From: Eretmocerus hayati | Lineage: Eukaryota; Arthropoda; Insecta; Hymenoptera; Aphelinidae | Direction: 5' to 3' | Length of the DNA stretch: 64,000 nucleotides | NCBI GenBank assembly: GCA_029851415.1 | Contig: CM056743.1 | Coordinates: forward strand, 72,809,186 to 72,873,185 | Shown here: positions 1 through 9,082 of the stretch, in pieces | How the letters are laid out: each line of letters begins with the position of its first letter | How positions within the stretch are numbered: position 1 is the stretch's first letter | Notes under the pieces: model-generated | What the model saw: the letters and a program-made list of their open reading frames with translations, nothing else | The model's database searches: none | What the model was told of the DNA's origin: nothing | Made by a program: the position numbers and the translations under genes

Positions 1-139
1 GTCCACACTGAACTCAGCACAAACACTCATATCTCTGCCGGAAGTTGCTGTAAGGGGATGATCAGAACGGATTCTGGGAGCAATGAATTAGCAATAGAAT
101 ATAAGCTAAGTTGGGTTCCGATCGGTCAGCATAAACCCA

Positions 140-291
140 ATGTTTGTGCTGGGTCCACATTGAACTCAGCACAAGCACTCATATCTCCGCCGGGGAATGC
201 TCTGAGGGGATGATCAAAATAGATTCTGGGAGCAATAAATTAGCAATGAAATATCAGCTAAGTCAGGTTCCCATGGGTCGAAAAAAACTCA
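140..291 (+). repeat. Reference monomer (first complete copy)
   Basis: This is the first complete 152-bp copy and serves as the coordinate reference for monomer positions 1–152. Positions 2–38 hold an inverted repeat, 46–54 the CpG-rich CTCCGCCGG box, 67–76 GGGGATGATC with the palindrome TGATCA, 92–113 an internal 11-bp direct repeat, and 139–144 the palindrome GTCGAC (SalI) in most copies. This particular copy carries a local variant, CCCATGGGTCGAAAAAAAC, near its end. The same variant recurs in the monomer beginning at 8,803, so the two segments share ancestry. Confidence 0.95.
231..252 (+). repeat. 11-bp internal direct repeat inside the monomer
   Basis: AGCAATAAATT (231–241) is followed immediately by AGCAATGAAAT (242–252). 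The two 11-mers differ at two positions. The pair sits at monomer positions 92–113 and recurs throughout the array, often as AGCAATAAATT then AGCAATAAAAT. It looks like a small tandem duplication fixed in the founder monomer before amplification. The first half is also the hot spot of polymorphism (AATAAATTAG, AATGAATTAG, AATAGATTAG, AATCAATTAG). Confidence 0.8.
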
Positions 292-899
292 ATGTTTGTG
301 CTGGGTCCACATTGAACTCAGCACAAGCACTCATATCTCCGCCGGAAATCGCTCTGAGGGGATGATCAAAATAGATTCTGGGACCAATAAATTAGCAATG
401 AAATTTCAGCTAAGTCAGGTTTCGATGGGTCGACAAAAACTCAATGTTTGCGCTGGGTCCACATTGAACTCAGCACAAACACTTATATCTCCGCCGGGAG
501 TTGCTCTAAGGAGATGAGCAGAACGGACTCTGAGAGTAATAAATTAACAATGCAATTTCAGCTGAGTTAGGTTCCGATAGTTCGGCGAAAACCCAATGTT
601 TGTGTTGGGTCCACATTGAACTCAGCACAAGCACTCATATCTCCGCCGGAATATACTCTGAGGGGATGATCAAAGTAGATTCTGGGAGCAATGAATTAGC
701 AATGAAATATAAGCTAAGTCAGGTTTCGATGGGTCGACAAAAACTCAATGTTTGCGCTGGGTCCACATTGAACTCAGCACAAACACTCATATCTCCGCCG
801 GAAGTTGCTCCGAGGGGATGATCAAAATAGATTCTGGGAGCAAAAAATTAGCAATAGAATATGAGCTTAGTCAGCTTCCGATAGAATGGCGAGAACCCA

Positions 900-1051
900 A
901 TGTTTGCGCTTGGTCCTCAATTGAACTCAGCACAAGCATTCATATCCCCGCGGGAAATTGCTCTCAGGGGACGAGAAACTAGATTCTGGGAGCAATGAAT
1001 TAGCAATGAAATTTCAGCTACGTCAGGTTTCGATGGGTCGACAGAAACTCA
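900..1051 (+). repeat. Divergent monomer subtype with TCCTCAATTG
   Basis: This copy has TCCTCAATTGAACTC in place of TCCACATTGAACTC (one inserted base). It also has CCGCGGGAAATT in place of CCGCCGGAAATT, CTCTCAGGGG in place of CTCTGAGGGG, and GAGAAACTAGATTC in place of GATCAAAATAGATTC (one base fewer), so it is still 152 bp. Seven other copies carry the set, starting at 4,244, 10,907, 34,782, 43,603, 46,949, 51,508 and 55,309. All are preceded by a monomer ending in TGGCGAGAACCC. The copy at 10,907 has lost one further A and is 151 bp. The co-inherited changes make this a clear lineage marker. Confidence 0.88.
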
Positions 1052-1052
1052 A

Positions 1053-1089
1053 TGTTTGTGCTGGGTCCACATTGAACTCAGCACAAACA
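1053..1089. other. Dyad symmetry or hairpin element of the monomer (exemplar)
   Basis: TGTTTGTGCTG (1053–1063) and CAGCACAAACA (1079–1089) are perfect reverse complements of 11 bp separated by 15 bases. The spacer GGTCCACATTGAACT can pair further: a G·T wobble, G-C and T-A, then a C·A mismatch followed by C-G and A-T, leaving a three-base tip. The element lies at monomer positions 2–38 and recurs in essentially every copy. It is perfect where the right arm ends in AAACA; copies with AAGCA have one G·T pair in the arm, and copies with TTTGCGC have one mismatch. Short dyads are known to be enriched in centromeric satellites; any function here is inference. Confidence 0.75.
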
Positions 1090-1313
1090 CTCATATCTCC
1101 GCCGGAAGTTGCTCCGAGGGGACGATCAAAATAGATTCTGGGAGCAATGAATTAGCAAGAGAATATAAGCTAAGTCAGGTTTCGATAGGTTGGCGAGAAC
1201 CCAATGTTTGTGCTGGGTCCACATTGAACTCAGCACAAGCACTGATATCTCCGCCGTCAATGGCTCTGAGGGGATGATCAAAATGGATTCTGGGAGCAAT
1301 GAATTAGCAATAA

Positions 1314-1329
1314 TATATAAGCTGAGTCA
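1314..1329 (+). promoter_or_regulatory. TATA-like and TGAGTCA motif pair in one monomer subtype (exemplar)
   Basis: TATATAAG (1314–1321) is followed by TGAGTCA (1323–1329). TGAGTCA is the canonical AP-1/Gcn4-type bZIP core. The usual monomer reads AAATATAAGCTAAGTCAGG here and has neither exact motif. The paired form recurs in many copies, for example near 4,810, 9,345, 13,905, 14,360, 17,550 and 26,520, usually with GGTTCCTATGGGTCGAC downstream. Whether it binds a factor or drives satellite transcription cannot be told from sequence; the match may be chance fixed by amplification. Confidence 0.35.
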
Positions 1330-1905
1330 GGTTCCTATGGGTCGACAAAAACTCAATGTTTGTGCTGGGTCCACATTGAACTCAGCACAAGCACTCATAT
1401 CTCCGCCGGAAATTGCTCTTAGAGGATGATCAGAGTAGATTCTGGGAGCTATAACTTAGCAATAAAATATAAGCTAAGTCAGGTTTCGATGGGTCGACAA
1501 AAACTCAATGTTTGCGCTGGGTCCACATTGAACTCGGCACAAACGATCATATCTCCGCCGGGAGTTGCTCTAAGGGGATTAGCAGAACGGATTCTGAGAG
1601 CGATAAATTAGCAATAAAATATAAGCTAAGTTAGGTTCCGATAGGTCGGCGGAAACCCAATGTTTGTGCTGGGTCCACATTGAACTCAGCACAAGCACTC
1701 ATATCTCCGCCGGAAATTGCTCTGAGGGGATGATCAAAATAGATTCTGGGAGCAATAAATTAGCAATGAAATTTCAGCTAGGTCAGGTTTCGATGGGTCG
1801 ACAAGAACTCAATGTTTGTGCTGGGTCCACATTGAACTCAGCACAAACGATCATATCTCCGCCGGGAGTTGCTCCGAGGGGATGATCAAAATAGATTCTG
1901 GGAGC

Positions 1906-1922
1906 AATAAATTAGCAATAAA
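1906..1922 (+). promoter_or_regulatory. Paired AATAAA hexamers (exemplar)
   Basis: AATAAA occurs at 1906–1911 and again at 1917–1922, 11 bases apart, because of the internal 11-bp direct repeat. Many monomers carry one or both. AATAAA is the eukaryotic poly(A) signal core, so plus-strand satellite transcripts would meet one at almost every monomer. A/T-rich composition makes the motif easy to get by chance; a processing role is speculation. Confidence 0.25.
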
Positions 1923-2423
1923 ATATAAGCTAAGTCAGGTTTCGATAGGTTGGCGAGAACCCAATGTTTGTGCTGGGTCCGCATTGAACTCAGCACAAGC
2001 ACTCATATCTCCGCCGGAAATTGCTCTGAGGGGATGATCAAATTAGATTCTGTGAGCAATGAATTAGCAATAAAATATAAGCTGAGTCAGGTTTCGATGG
2101 GTCGACAAAAACTCAATGTTTGTGCTGGGTCCACATTGAACTCAGCACAAGGACTCATATCTCCGCCGGATTATACTCTGAGGGGATGATCAAAGTAGAT
2201 TCTGGGAGCAATCAATTAGCAATGAAATATAAGCTAAGTCAGGTTCCGATGTGTCGACAGCAACTCAATGTTTGTGCTGGGTCCACATTGAACTCAGCAC
2301 AAACACTCATATCTCCGCCAGAAGTTGCTCCGAGGGGATGATCAAAGTAGATCCTGGGAGGAAATAATTAGCGATAAAATATAAGCTAGGTCAGGTTTCG
2401 ATGGGTCGACAAAAACTCAATGT

Positions 2424-3690
2424 TTGCGCTTGGTCCACATTGAACTCAGCACAAGCACTCATAACTCCGCCGGAAATTGCTCTGAGGGGATGATCAAAAT
2501 AGATTCTGGGAGCAATAAATCAGCAATGAAATTTCAGCTAAGTCAGGTTTCGATGGGTCGACAAGAACTCAATGTTTGTGCTGGGTCCACATTGAACTCA
2601 GCACAAACGATCATATCTCCGCCGGAAGTTGCTCCGAGGGGATGATCAAAATGGATTCTGGGAGCAATAAATTAGCAATAAAATATAAGCTAAGTCAGGT
2701 TTCGATAGGTTGGCGAGAACCCAATGTTTGTGCTGGGTCCGCATTGAACTCAGCACAAGCACTCATATCTCCGCCGGAAGTTGCTCTAAGGGGATTAGCA
2801 GAACGGATTCTGAGAGCGATAAATCAGCAATAAAATATAAGCTAAGTTAGGTTCCGATAGGTCGGCGGAAACCCAATGTTTGTGCTGGGTCCACATTGAA
2901 CTCAGCACAAGCACTCATATCTCCGCCGGAAATTGCTCTGAGGGGATGATCAGAATAGATTCTGGGAGCAATAAATTAGCAATGAAATTTCAGCTAAGTC
3001 AGGTTTCGATGGGTCGACAAGAACTCAATGTTTGTGCTGGGTCCACATTGAACTCAGCACAAACGATCATATCTCCGCCGGAAGTTGCTCCGAGGGGATG
3101 ATCAAAATGGATTCTGGGAGCAATAAATTAGCAATAAAATATAAGCTAAGTCAGGTTTCGATAGGTTGGCGAGAACCCAATGTTTGTGCTGGGTCCGCAT
3201 TGAACTCAGCACAAGCACTCATATCTCCGCCGGAAGTTGCTCTAAGGGGATTAGCAGAACGGATTCTGAGAGCGATAAATTAGCAATAAAATATAAGCTA
3301 AGTTAGGTTCCGATAGGTCGGCGGAAACCCAATGTTTTTGCTGGGTCCACATTGAACTCAGCACAAGCACTCATATCTCCGCCGGAAATTGTTCTGAGGG
3401 GATGATCAAAATAGATTCTGGGAGCAATAAATTAGCAATGAAATTTCAGCTAAGTCAGGTTTCGATGGGTCGACAAGAACTCAATGTTTGTGCTGGGTCC
3501 CAATTGAACTCAGCACAAACGATCACATCTCCGCCGGAAGTTGCTCCGAGGGGATGATCAAAATAGATTCTGGGAGCAATAAATTAGCAATAAAATATAA
3601 GCTAAGTCAGGTTTCGATAGGTTGGCGAGAACCCAATGTTTGTGCTGGGTCCGCATTGAACTCAGCACAAGCACTCATATCTCCGCCGGA
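2424..3690. repeat. 456-bp (3-monomer) tandem module, about 2.8 copies
   Basis: Copies begin at about 2,424, 2,880 and 3,336. They share private markers: CGACAAGAACTC, AAACGATCATATC, GGGTCCGCATTGAAC, and GGGGATTAGCAGAACGG in the third monomer of the first two copies. The change AAATGGATTCTGG is shared by the first two copies only. The third copy departs near 3,690, where it reads GGAAATTGCTCTGAGG instead of GGAAGTTGCTCTAAGG. The same trimer order recurs at about 5,051–5,390 (offset 2,280 bp). Confidence 0.8.
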
Positions 3691-6058
3691 AATTGCTCTG
3701 AGGGGATGATCAAATTAGATTCTGTGAGCAATGAATTAGCAATAAAATATAAGCTGAGTCAGGTTTCGATGGGTCGACAAAAACTCAATGTTTGTGCTGG
3801 GTCCACATTGAACTCAGCACAAGCACTCATATCTCCGCCGGAATATACTCTGAGGGGATGATCAAATTAGATTCTGTGAGCAATGAATTAGCAATAAAAT
3901 ATAAGCTGAGTCAGGTTTCGATGGGTCGACAAAGACTCAATGTTTGTGCTGGGTCCACATTGAACTCAGCACAAGCACTCATATCTCCGCCGGAAATTGC
4001 TCTTAGAGGATGATCAGAGTAGATTCTGGGAGCAATAACTTAGCAATAAAATATAAGCTAAGTCAGGTTTCGATGGGTCGACAAAAACTCAATGTTTGCG
4101 CTGGGTCCACATTGAACTCGGCACAAGCACTCATATCTCCGCCGGAATATACTCTGAGGGGATGATCAAAGTAGATTCTGGGAGCAATGAATTAGCAATG
4201 AAATATAAGCTTAGTCAGGTTTCGATAGAATGGCGAGAACCCAATGTTTGCGCTGGGTCCTCAATTGAACTCAGCACAAGCATTCATATCTCCGCGGGAA
4301 ATTGCTCTCAGGAGATGAGAAACTAGATTCTGGGAGCAATAAATTAGCAATGAAATTCCAAATACGTCAGGTTTCGATGGGTCGACAAAAACTCAATGTT
4401 TGCGCTGGGTCCACATTGAACTCAGCACAAAAACTCATATCTCCGCCGGAAGTTGCTCTAAGGGGATGATCGAAACGGATTCTGAGAGCAATGAATTAGC
4501 AATGAAATATGAGCTAAGTCAGCATTCGAAGGGTCGGCAAGAACTCAATGTTTGTGCTGGGTCCACATTGAACTCAGCACAAACACTCATATCTCCGCCT
4601 GAAGTTGCTCCGAGGGGATGATCAAAATAGATTCTGGGAGCAATAAATTAGCAATAGAATATAAGCTAAGTCAGGTTTCGATAGGTTGGCGAGAACCCAA
4701 TGTTTGTGCTGGGTCCACATTGAACTCAGCACAAGCACTGATATCTCCGCCGGAAATGGCTCTGAGGGGATGATCATAATAGATTCTGGGAGCAATGAAT
4801 TAGCAATAATATATAAGCTGAGTCAGGTTCCTATGGGTCGACAAAAACTCAATGTTTGTGCTGGGTCCACATTGAACTCAGCACAAGCACTCATATCTCC
4901 GCCGGAAATTGCTCTTAGAGGATGATCAGAGTAGATTCTGGGAGCAATAACTTAGCAATAAAATATAAGCTAAGTCAGGTTTCGATGGGTCGACAAAAAC
5001 TCAATGTTTGCGCTGGGTCCACATTGAACTCGGCACAAATACTTATATCTCCGCCGGAAGTTGCTCTAAGGGGATTAGCAGAACGGATTCTGAGAGCGAT
5101 AAATCAGCAATAAAATATAAGCTAAGTTAGGTTCCGATAGGTCGGCGGAAACCCAATGTTTGTGCTGGGTCCACATTGAACTCAGCACAAGCACTCATAT
5201 CTCCGCCGGAAATTGCTCTGAGGGGATGATCAGAATAGATTCTGGGAGCAATAAATTAGCAATGAAATTTCAGCTAAGTCAGGTTTCGATGGGTCGACAA
5301 GAACTCAATGTTTGTGCTGGGTCCACATTGAACTCAGCACAAACGATCATATCTCCGCCGGAAGTTGCTCCGAGGGGATGATCAAAATAGATTCTGGGAG
5401 CAATAAATTAGCAATGAAATATAAGCTAAGTCAGGTTTCGATAGGTTGGCGAGAACCCAATGTTTGTGCTGGGTCCGCTTTGAACTCAGCACAAGCACTC
5501 ATATCTCCGCCGGAAATTGCTCTGAGGGGATGATCAAAATAGATTCTGGGAGCAATAAATTAGCAATAAAATATAAGCTAAGTCAGGTTTCGATAGGTTG
5601 GCGAGAACCCAATGTTTGTGCTTGGTCCGCATTGAACTCAGCACAAGCACTCATATCTCCGCCGGAAATTGCTCTGAGGGGATGATCAAATGAGATTCTG
5701 TGAGCAATGAATTAGCAATAAAATATAAGCTGGGTCAGGTTTCGATGGGTCGACAAAAACTCAATGTTTGTGCTGGGTCCACATTGAACTCAGCACAAGC
5801 ACTCATATCTCCGCCGGATTATACTCTGAGGGGATGATCGAAGTAGATTCTGGGAGCAATGAATTAGCAATGAAATATAAGCTAAGTCAGGTTTCGATGT
5901 GTCGACAGCAACTCAATGTTTGTGCTGGGTCCACATTGAACTCAGCACAAACACTCATATCTCCGCCAGAAGTTGCTCCGAGGGGATGATCAAAGTAGAT
6001 TCTGGGAGGAATAAATCAGCGATAAAATATAAGCTAGGTCAGGTTTCGATGGGTCGAC
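3691..6058. repeat. Mosaic satellite segment
   Basis: Ordinary monomers with recombined order. About 4,096–5,000 corresponds to 51,360–52,270 (offset 47,264 bp). About 4,400–5,250 corresponds to 47,105–47,950 (offset 42,705 bp), sharing the rare GCTCTTAGAGGATGATCAGA form and AGCAATAACTTAG. The segment also contains the TCCTCAATTG subtype at 4,244–4,395. No other content is seen. Confidence 0.8.
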
Positions 6059-7914
6059 AAAAACTCAATGTTTGCGCTTGGTCCACATTGAATTCAGCAC
6101 AAGCACTCATATCTCCGCCGGAAATGGCTCTGAGGGGATGATCAAAATAGATTCTGCGAGCAATGAATTAGCAATGCAATTTCAGCTAAGTCAGGTTTCG
6201 ATGGGTCGACAAGAACTCAATGTTTGTGCTGGGTCCACATTGAACTCAGCACAAACACTCATATCTCCTTCGGGAGTTGCTCCGAGGGGATGATCAAAAT
6301 AGATTCTGGGAGCAATAAATTAGCAATAAAATATAAGACAAGTCAGGTTCCGATAGGTTGGCGAGAACCCAATGTTTGTGCTTGTCCACATTGAACTCAG
6401 CATAAGCACTCATATCTCCGCCGGGAATTGCTCTGAGGGGATGATCAAAATAGATTCTGGGAGCAATAAATTAGCAATGAAATTTCAGCTAAGTCAGGTT
6501 TCGATGGGTCGTTAAAAACTCAATGTTTGCGCTTGGTCCACAAAGAACTCAGCACAAGCACTCATATCTCCGCCGGAAATGGCTCTGAGGGGATGATCAA
6601 AATAGTTCCTGGGAGCAATAAAGTAGCAATAAAATATAAGCTGAGTCGGGTTTCGATGGGTCGACAAAAACTCAATGTTTGTGCTGGGTCCACATTGAAC
6701 TCAGCACAAACACTCATATCTCCGCCGGGAGTTGCTCCGAGGGGATGATCAAAATAGATTCTGGGAGCAATAAATTAGCAATAAAATATAAGACAAGTCA
6801 GGTTCCGATAGGTTGGCGAGAACCCAATGTTTGTGCTGGGTCCTTATTGAACTCAGCATAAGCACTCATATCTCCGCCGGGAATTGCTCTGAGGGGATGA
6901 TCAAAATAGATTCTGGGAGCAATAAATTAGCAATGAAATTTCAGCTAAGTCAGGTTTCGATGGGTCGTTAAAAACTCAATGTTTGCGCTTGGTCCACATT
7001 GAATTCAGCACAAGCACTCATATCTCCGCCGGAAATGGCTCTGAGGGGATGATCAAAATAGATTCTGGGAGCAATGAATTAGCAATGCAATTTCAGCTAA
7101 GTCAGGTTTCGATGGGTCGACAAGAACTCAATGTTTGTGCTGGGTCCACATTGAACTCAGCACAAACACTCATATCTCCTTCGGGAGTTGCTCCGAGGGG
7201 ATGATCAAAATAGATTCTGGGAGCAATAAATTAGCAATAAAATATAAGACAAGTCAGGTTCCGATAGGTTGGCGAGAACCCAATGTTTGTGCTTGTCCAC
7301 ATTGAACTCAGCATAAGCACTCATATCTCCGCCGGGAATTGCTCTGAGGGGATGATCAAAATAGATTCTGGGAGCAATAAATTAGCAATGAAATTTCAGC
7401 TAAGTCAGGTTTCGATGGGTCGTTAAAAACTCAATGTTTGCGCTTGGTCCACAAAGAACTCAGCACAAGCACTCATATCTCCGCCGGAAATGGCTCTGAG
7501 GGGATGATCAAAATAGTTCCTGGGAGCAATAAAGTAGCAATAAAATATAAGCTGAGTCGGGTTTCGATGGGTCGACAAAAACTCAATGTTTGTGCTGGGT
7601 CCACATTGAACTCAGCACAAACACTCATATCTCCGCCGGGAGTTGCTCCGAGGGGATGATCAAAATAGATTCTGGGAGCAATAAATTAGCAATAAAATAT
7701 AAGACAAGTCAGGTTCCGATAGGTTGGCGAGAACCCAATGTTTGTGCTGGGTCCTTATTGAACTCAGCATAAGCACTCATATCTCCGCCGGGAATTGCTC
7801 TGAGGGGATGATCAAAATAGATTCTGGGAGCAATAAATTAGCAATGAAATTTCAGCTAAGTCAGGTTTCGATGGGTCGTTAAAAACTCAATGTTTGCGCT
7901 TGGTCCACATTGAA
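6059..7914. repeat. 911-bp (6-monomer minus 1) tandem duplication
   Basis: 6,059–6,969 and 6,970–7,880 are almost identical, and the match continues to 7,914. Private markers in both copies are GTCCACATTGAATTCAG, GTCCACAAAGAACTC, GTCCTTATTGAACTC, GTCGTTAAAAACTC and the one-base-short GCTTGTCCACATTG (151-bp monomers at 6,372 and 7,283). One difference seen is TCTGCGAGC near 6,154 against TCTGGGAGC near 7,065. The left limit is where GTCGACAAAAAC becomes GTCGTTAAAAAC. Confidence 0.93.
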
Positions 7915-8345
7915 CTCAGCACGAGCACTCATATCTCCGCCGGAAATTACTCTGAGGGGATGATCAGAGTAGATTCTGGGAGCAATGAATTAGCAATGAA
8001 ATACAAGCTAATTCAGGTTCCGATGGGTCGACAAAAACTCAATGTTTGTGTTGGGTCCACATTGAACTCAGCACAAACACTCATATCTCCGCCGGAAAAT
8101 GCTCCGAGGGGATGATCAAAATAGATTCTGGGAGCGATTAATCAGCGATAAAATATGAGCTTAGTCAGCATTCGATGGGTCGACAAGGACTCAATGTTTG
8201 TGCTGTGTCCACATTGAACTCAGCACAAACACTTATATCTCCGCCGGAAGTTGCTCTAAGGGGATGAGCAGAACGGATTCTGAGAGCAATAAATTAGCAA
8301 TAAAGTATAAGCTAAGTTAGGTTCCGATAGTTCGGCGAAAATCCA

Positions 8346-8498
8346 ATGTTTGTGTTGGGTCCACATTGAACTCAGCACAAGCACTCATATCTCCGCCGGA
8401 AATTGCTCTGAAGGGGATGATCGAAATAGATTCTGGGAGCAATGAATCAGCAATGAAATTTCAGCTAAGTCAGGTTTCGATGGTTCGACAAAAACTCA
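8346..8498 (+). repeat. 153-bp monomer class (GAAGGGG insertion), first of 26
   Basis: CTCTGAAGGGGATG replaces CTCTGAGGGGATG, adding one A and giving 153 bp. The same insertion occurs in monomers starting at 11,514, 12,731, 15,163, 16,532, 17,293, 19,573, 20,942, 21,703, 23,072, 24,745, 27,024, 29,458, 31,435, 32,804, 33,413, 38,279, 40,256, 41,625, 42,234, 45,123, 46,188, 48,317, 53,180, 56,981 and 62,759. Nearly all read on to AATGAATCAGCAATGA, a shared haplotype. None occurs in the first 8.3 kb. Confidence 0.92.
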
Positions 8499-8954
8499 AT
8501 GTTTGCGCTGGGTCCACATTGAACTCAGCACAAGCACTTATATCTCCGCCGGGAATTGCTCTGAGGGGACGATCGAAATAGATTCTGGGAGCAATAGATT
8601 TGCAAGAATATATAAGCTGAGTCAGGTTCCTATGGGTCGACAAAAACTCAATGTTTGCGCTGGGTCCATATTGAACTCACCATAAGCACTCATATCTCCG
8701 CCGGAAGTTGCTCTAAGGGGATGATCAGAACGGATTCTGAGAGCGATAAATTAGCAATAAAATATGAGCTAAGTTGGGTTCCGATCGGTCAGCATAAACC
8801 CAATGTTTGTGCTGGGTCCACATTGAACTCAGCACAAGCACTCATATCTCCGCCGGGGAATGCTCTGAGGGGATGATCAAAATAGATTCTGGGAGCAATA
8901 AATTAGCAATGAAATATCAGCTAAGTCAGGTTCCCATGGGTCGAAAAAAACTCA

Positions 8955-9082
8955 ATGTTTGTGCTGGGTCCACATTGAACTCAGCACAAGCACTCATATC
9001 TCCGCCGGGGAATGCTCTGAGGGGATGATCAAAACGGATTCTGAGAGCAATGAATCAGCAATAAAAGGTCAGCGGAAACCCA
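8955..9082 (+). repeat. 128-bp monomer with a 24-bp deletion
   Basis: The copy reads AATCAGCAATAAAA and then directly GGTCAGCGGAAACCC. The usual copy of this subtype has 24 further bases in between, from TGTAAGCTAGG to TTCTGATA. The junction lies between 9,066 and 9,067. It is the only size variant larger than one base that I found in the window, and it shifts the phase of all later monomers by 24. Confidence 0.93.

Larger units (their letters stand above)
1..2423. repeat. Left segment, mosaic of monomer subtypes
   Basis: Positions 1–139 are the tail of a monomer cut by the window edge (monomer positions 14–152). The segment mixes subtypes without a clear local period. Its right part, about 1,816–2,190, reappears almost unchanged at 3,488–3,860 (offset 1,672 bp, 11 monomers). 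The order at about 600–1,430 resembles 10,607–11,435 (offset about 10,007 bp). No gene or non-satellite sequence is seen. Confidence 0.85.

Noticed and set aside
128..139. CENP-B box
   Set aside because: TTCGATGGGTCGAC begins with the TTCG core in many monomers, but the later invariant A and CGGG positions of the 17-bp box do not match on either strand.
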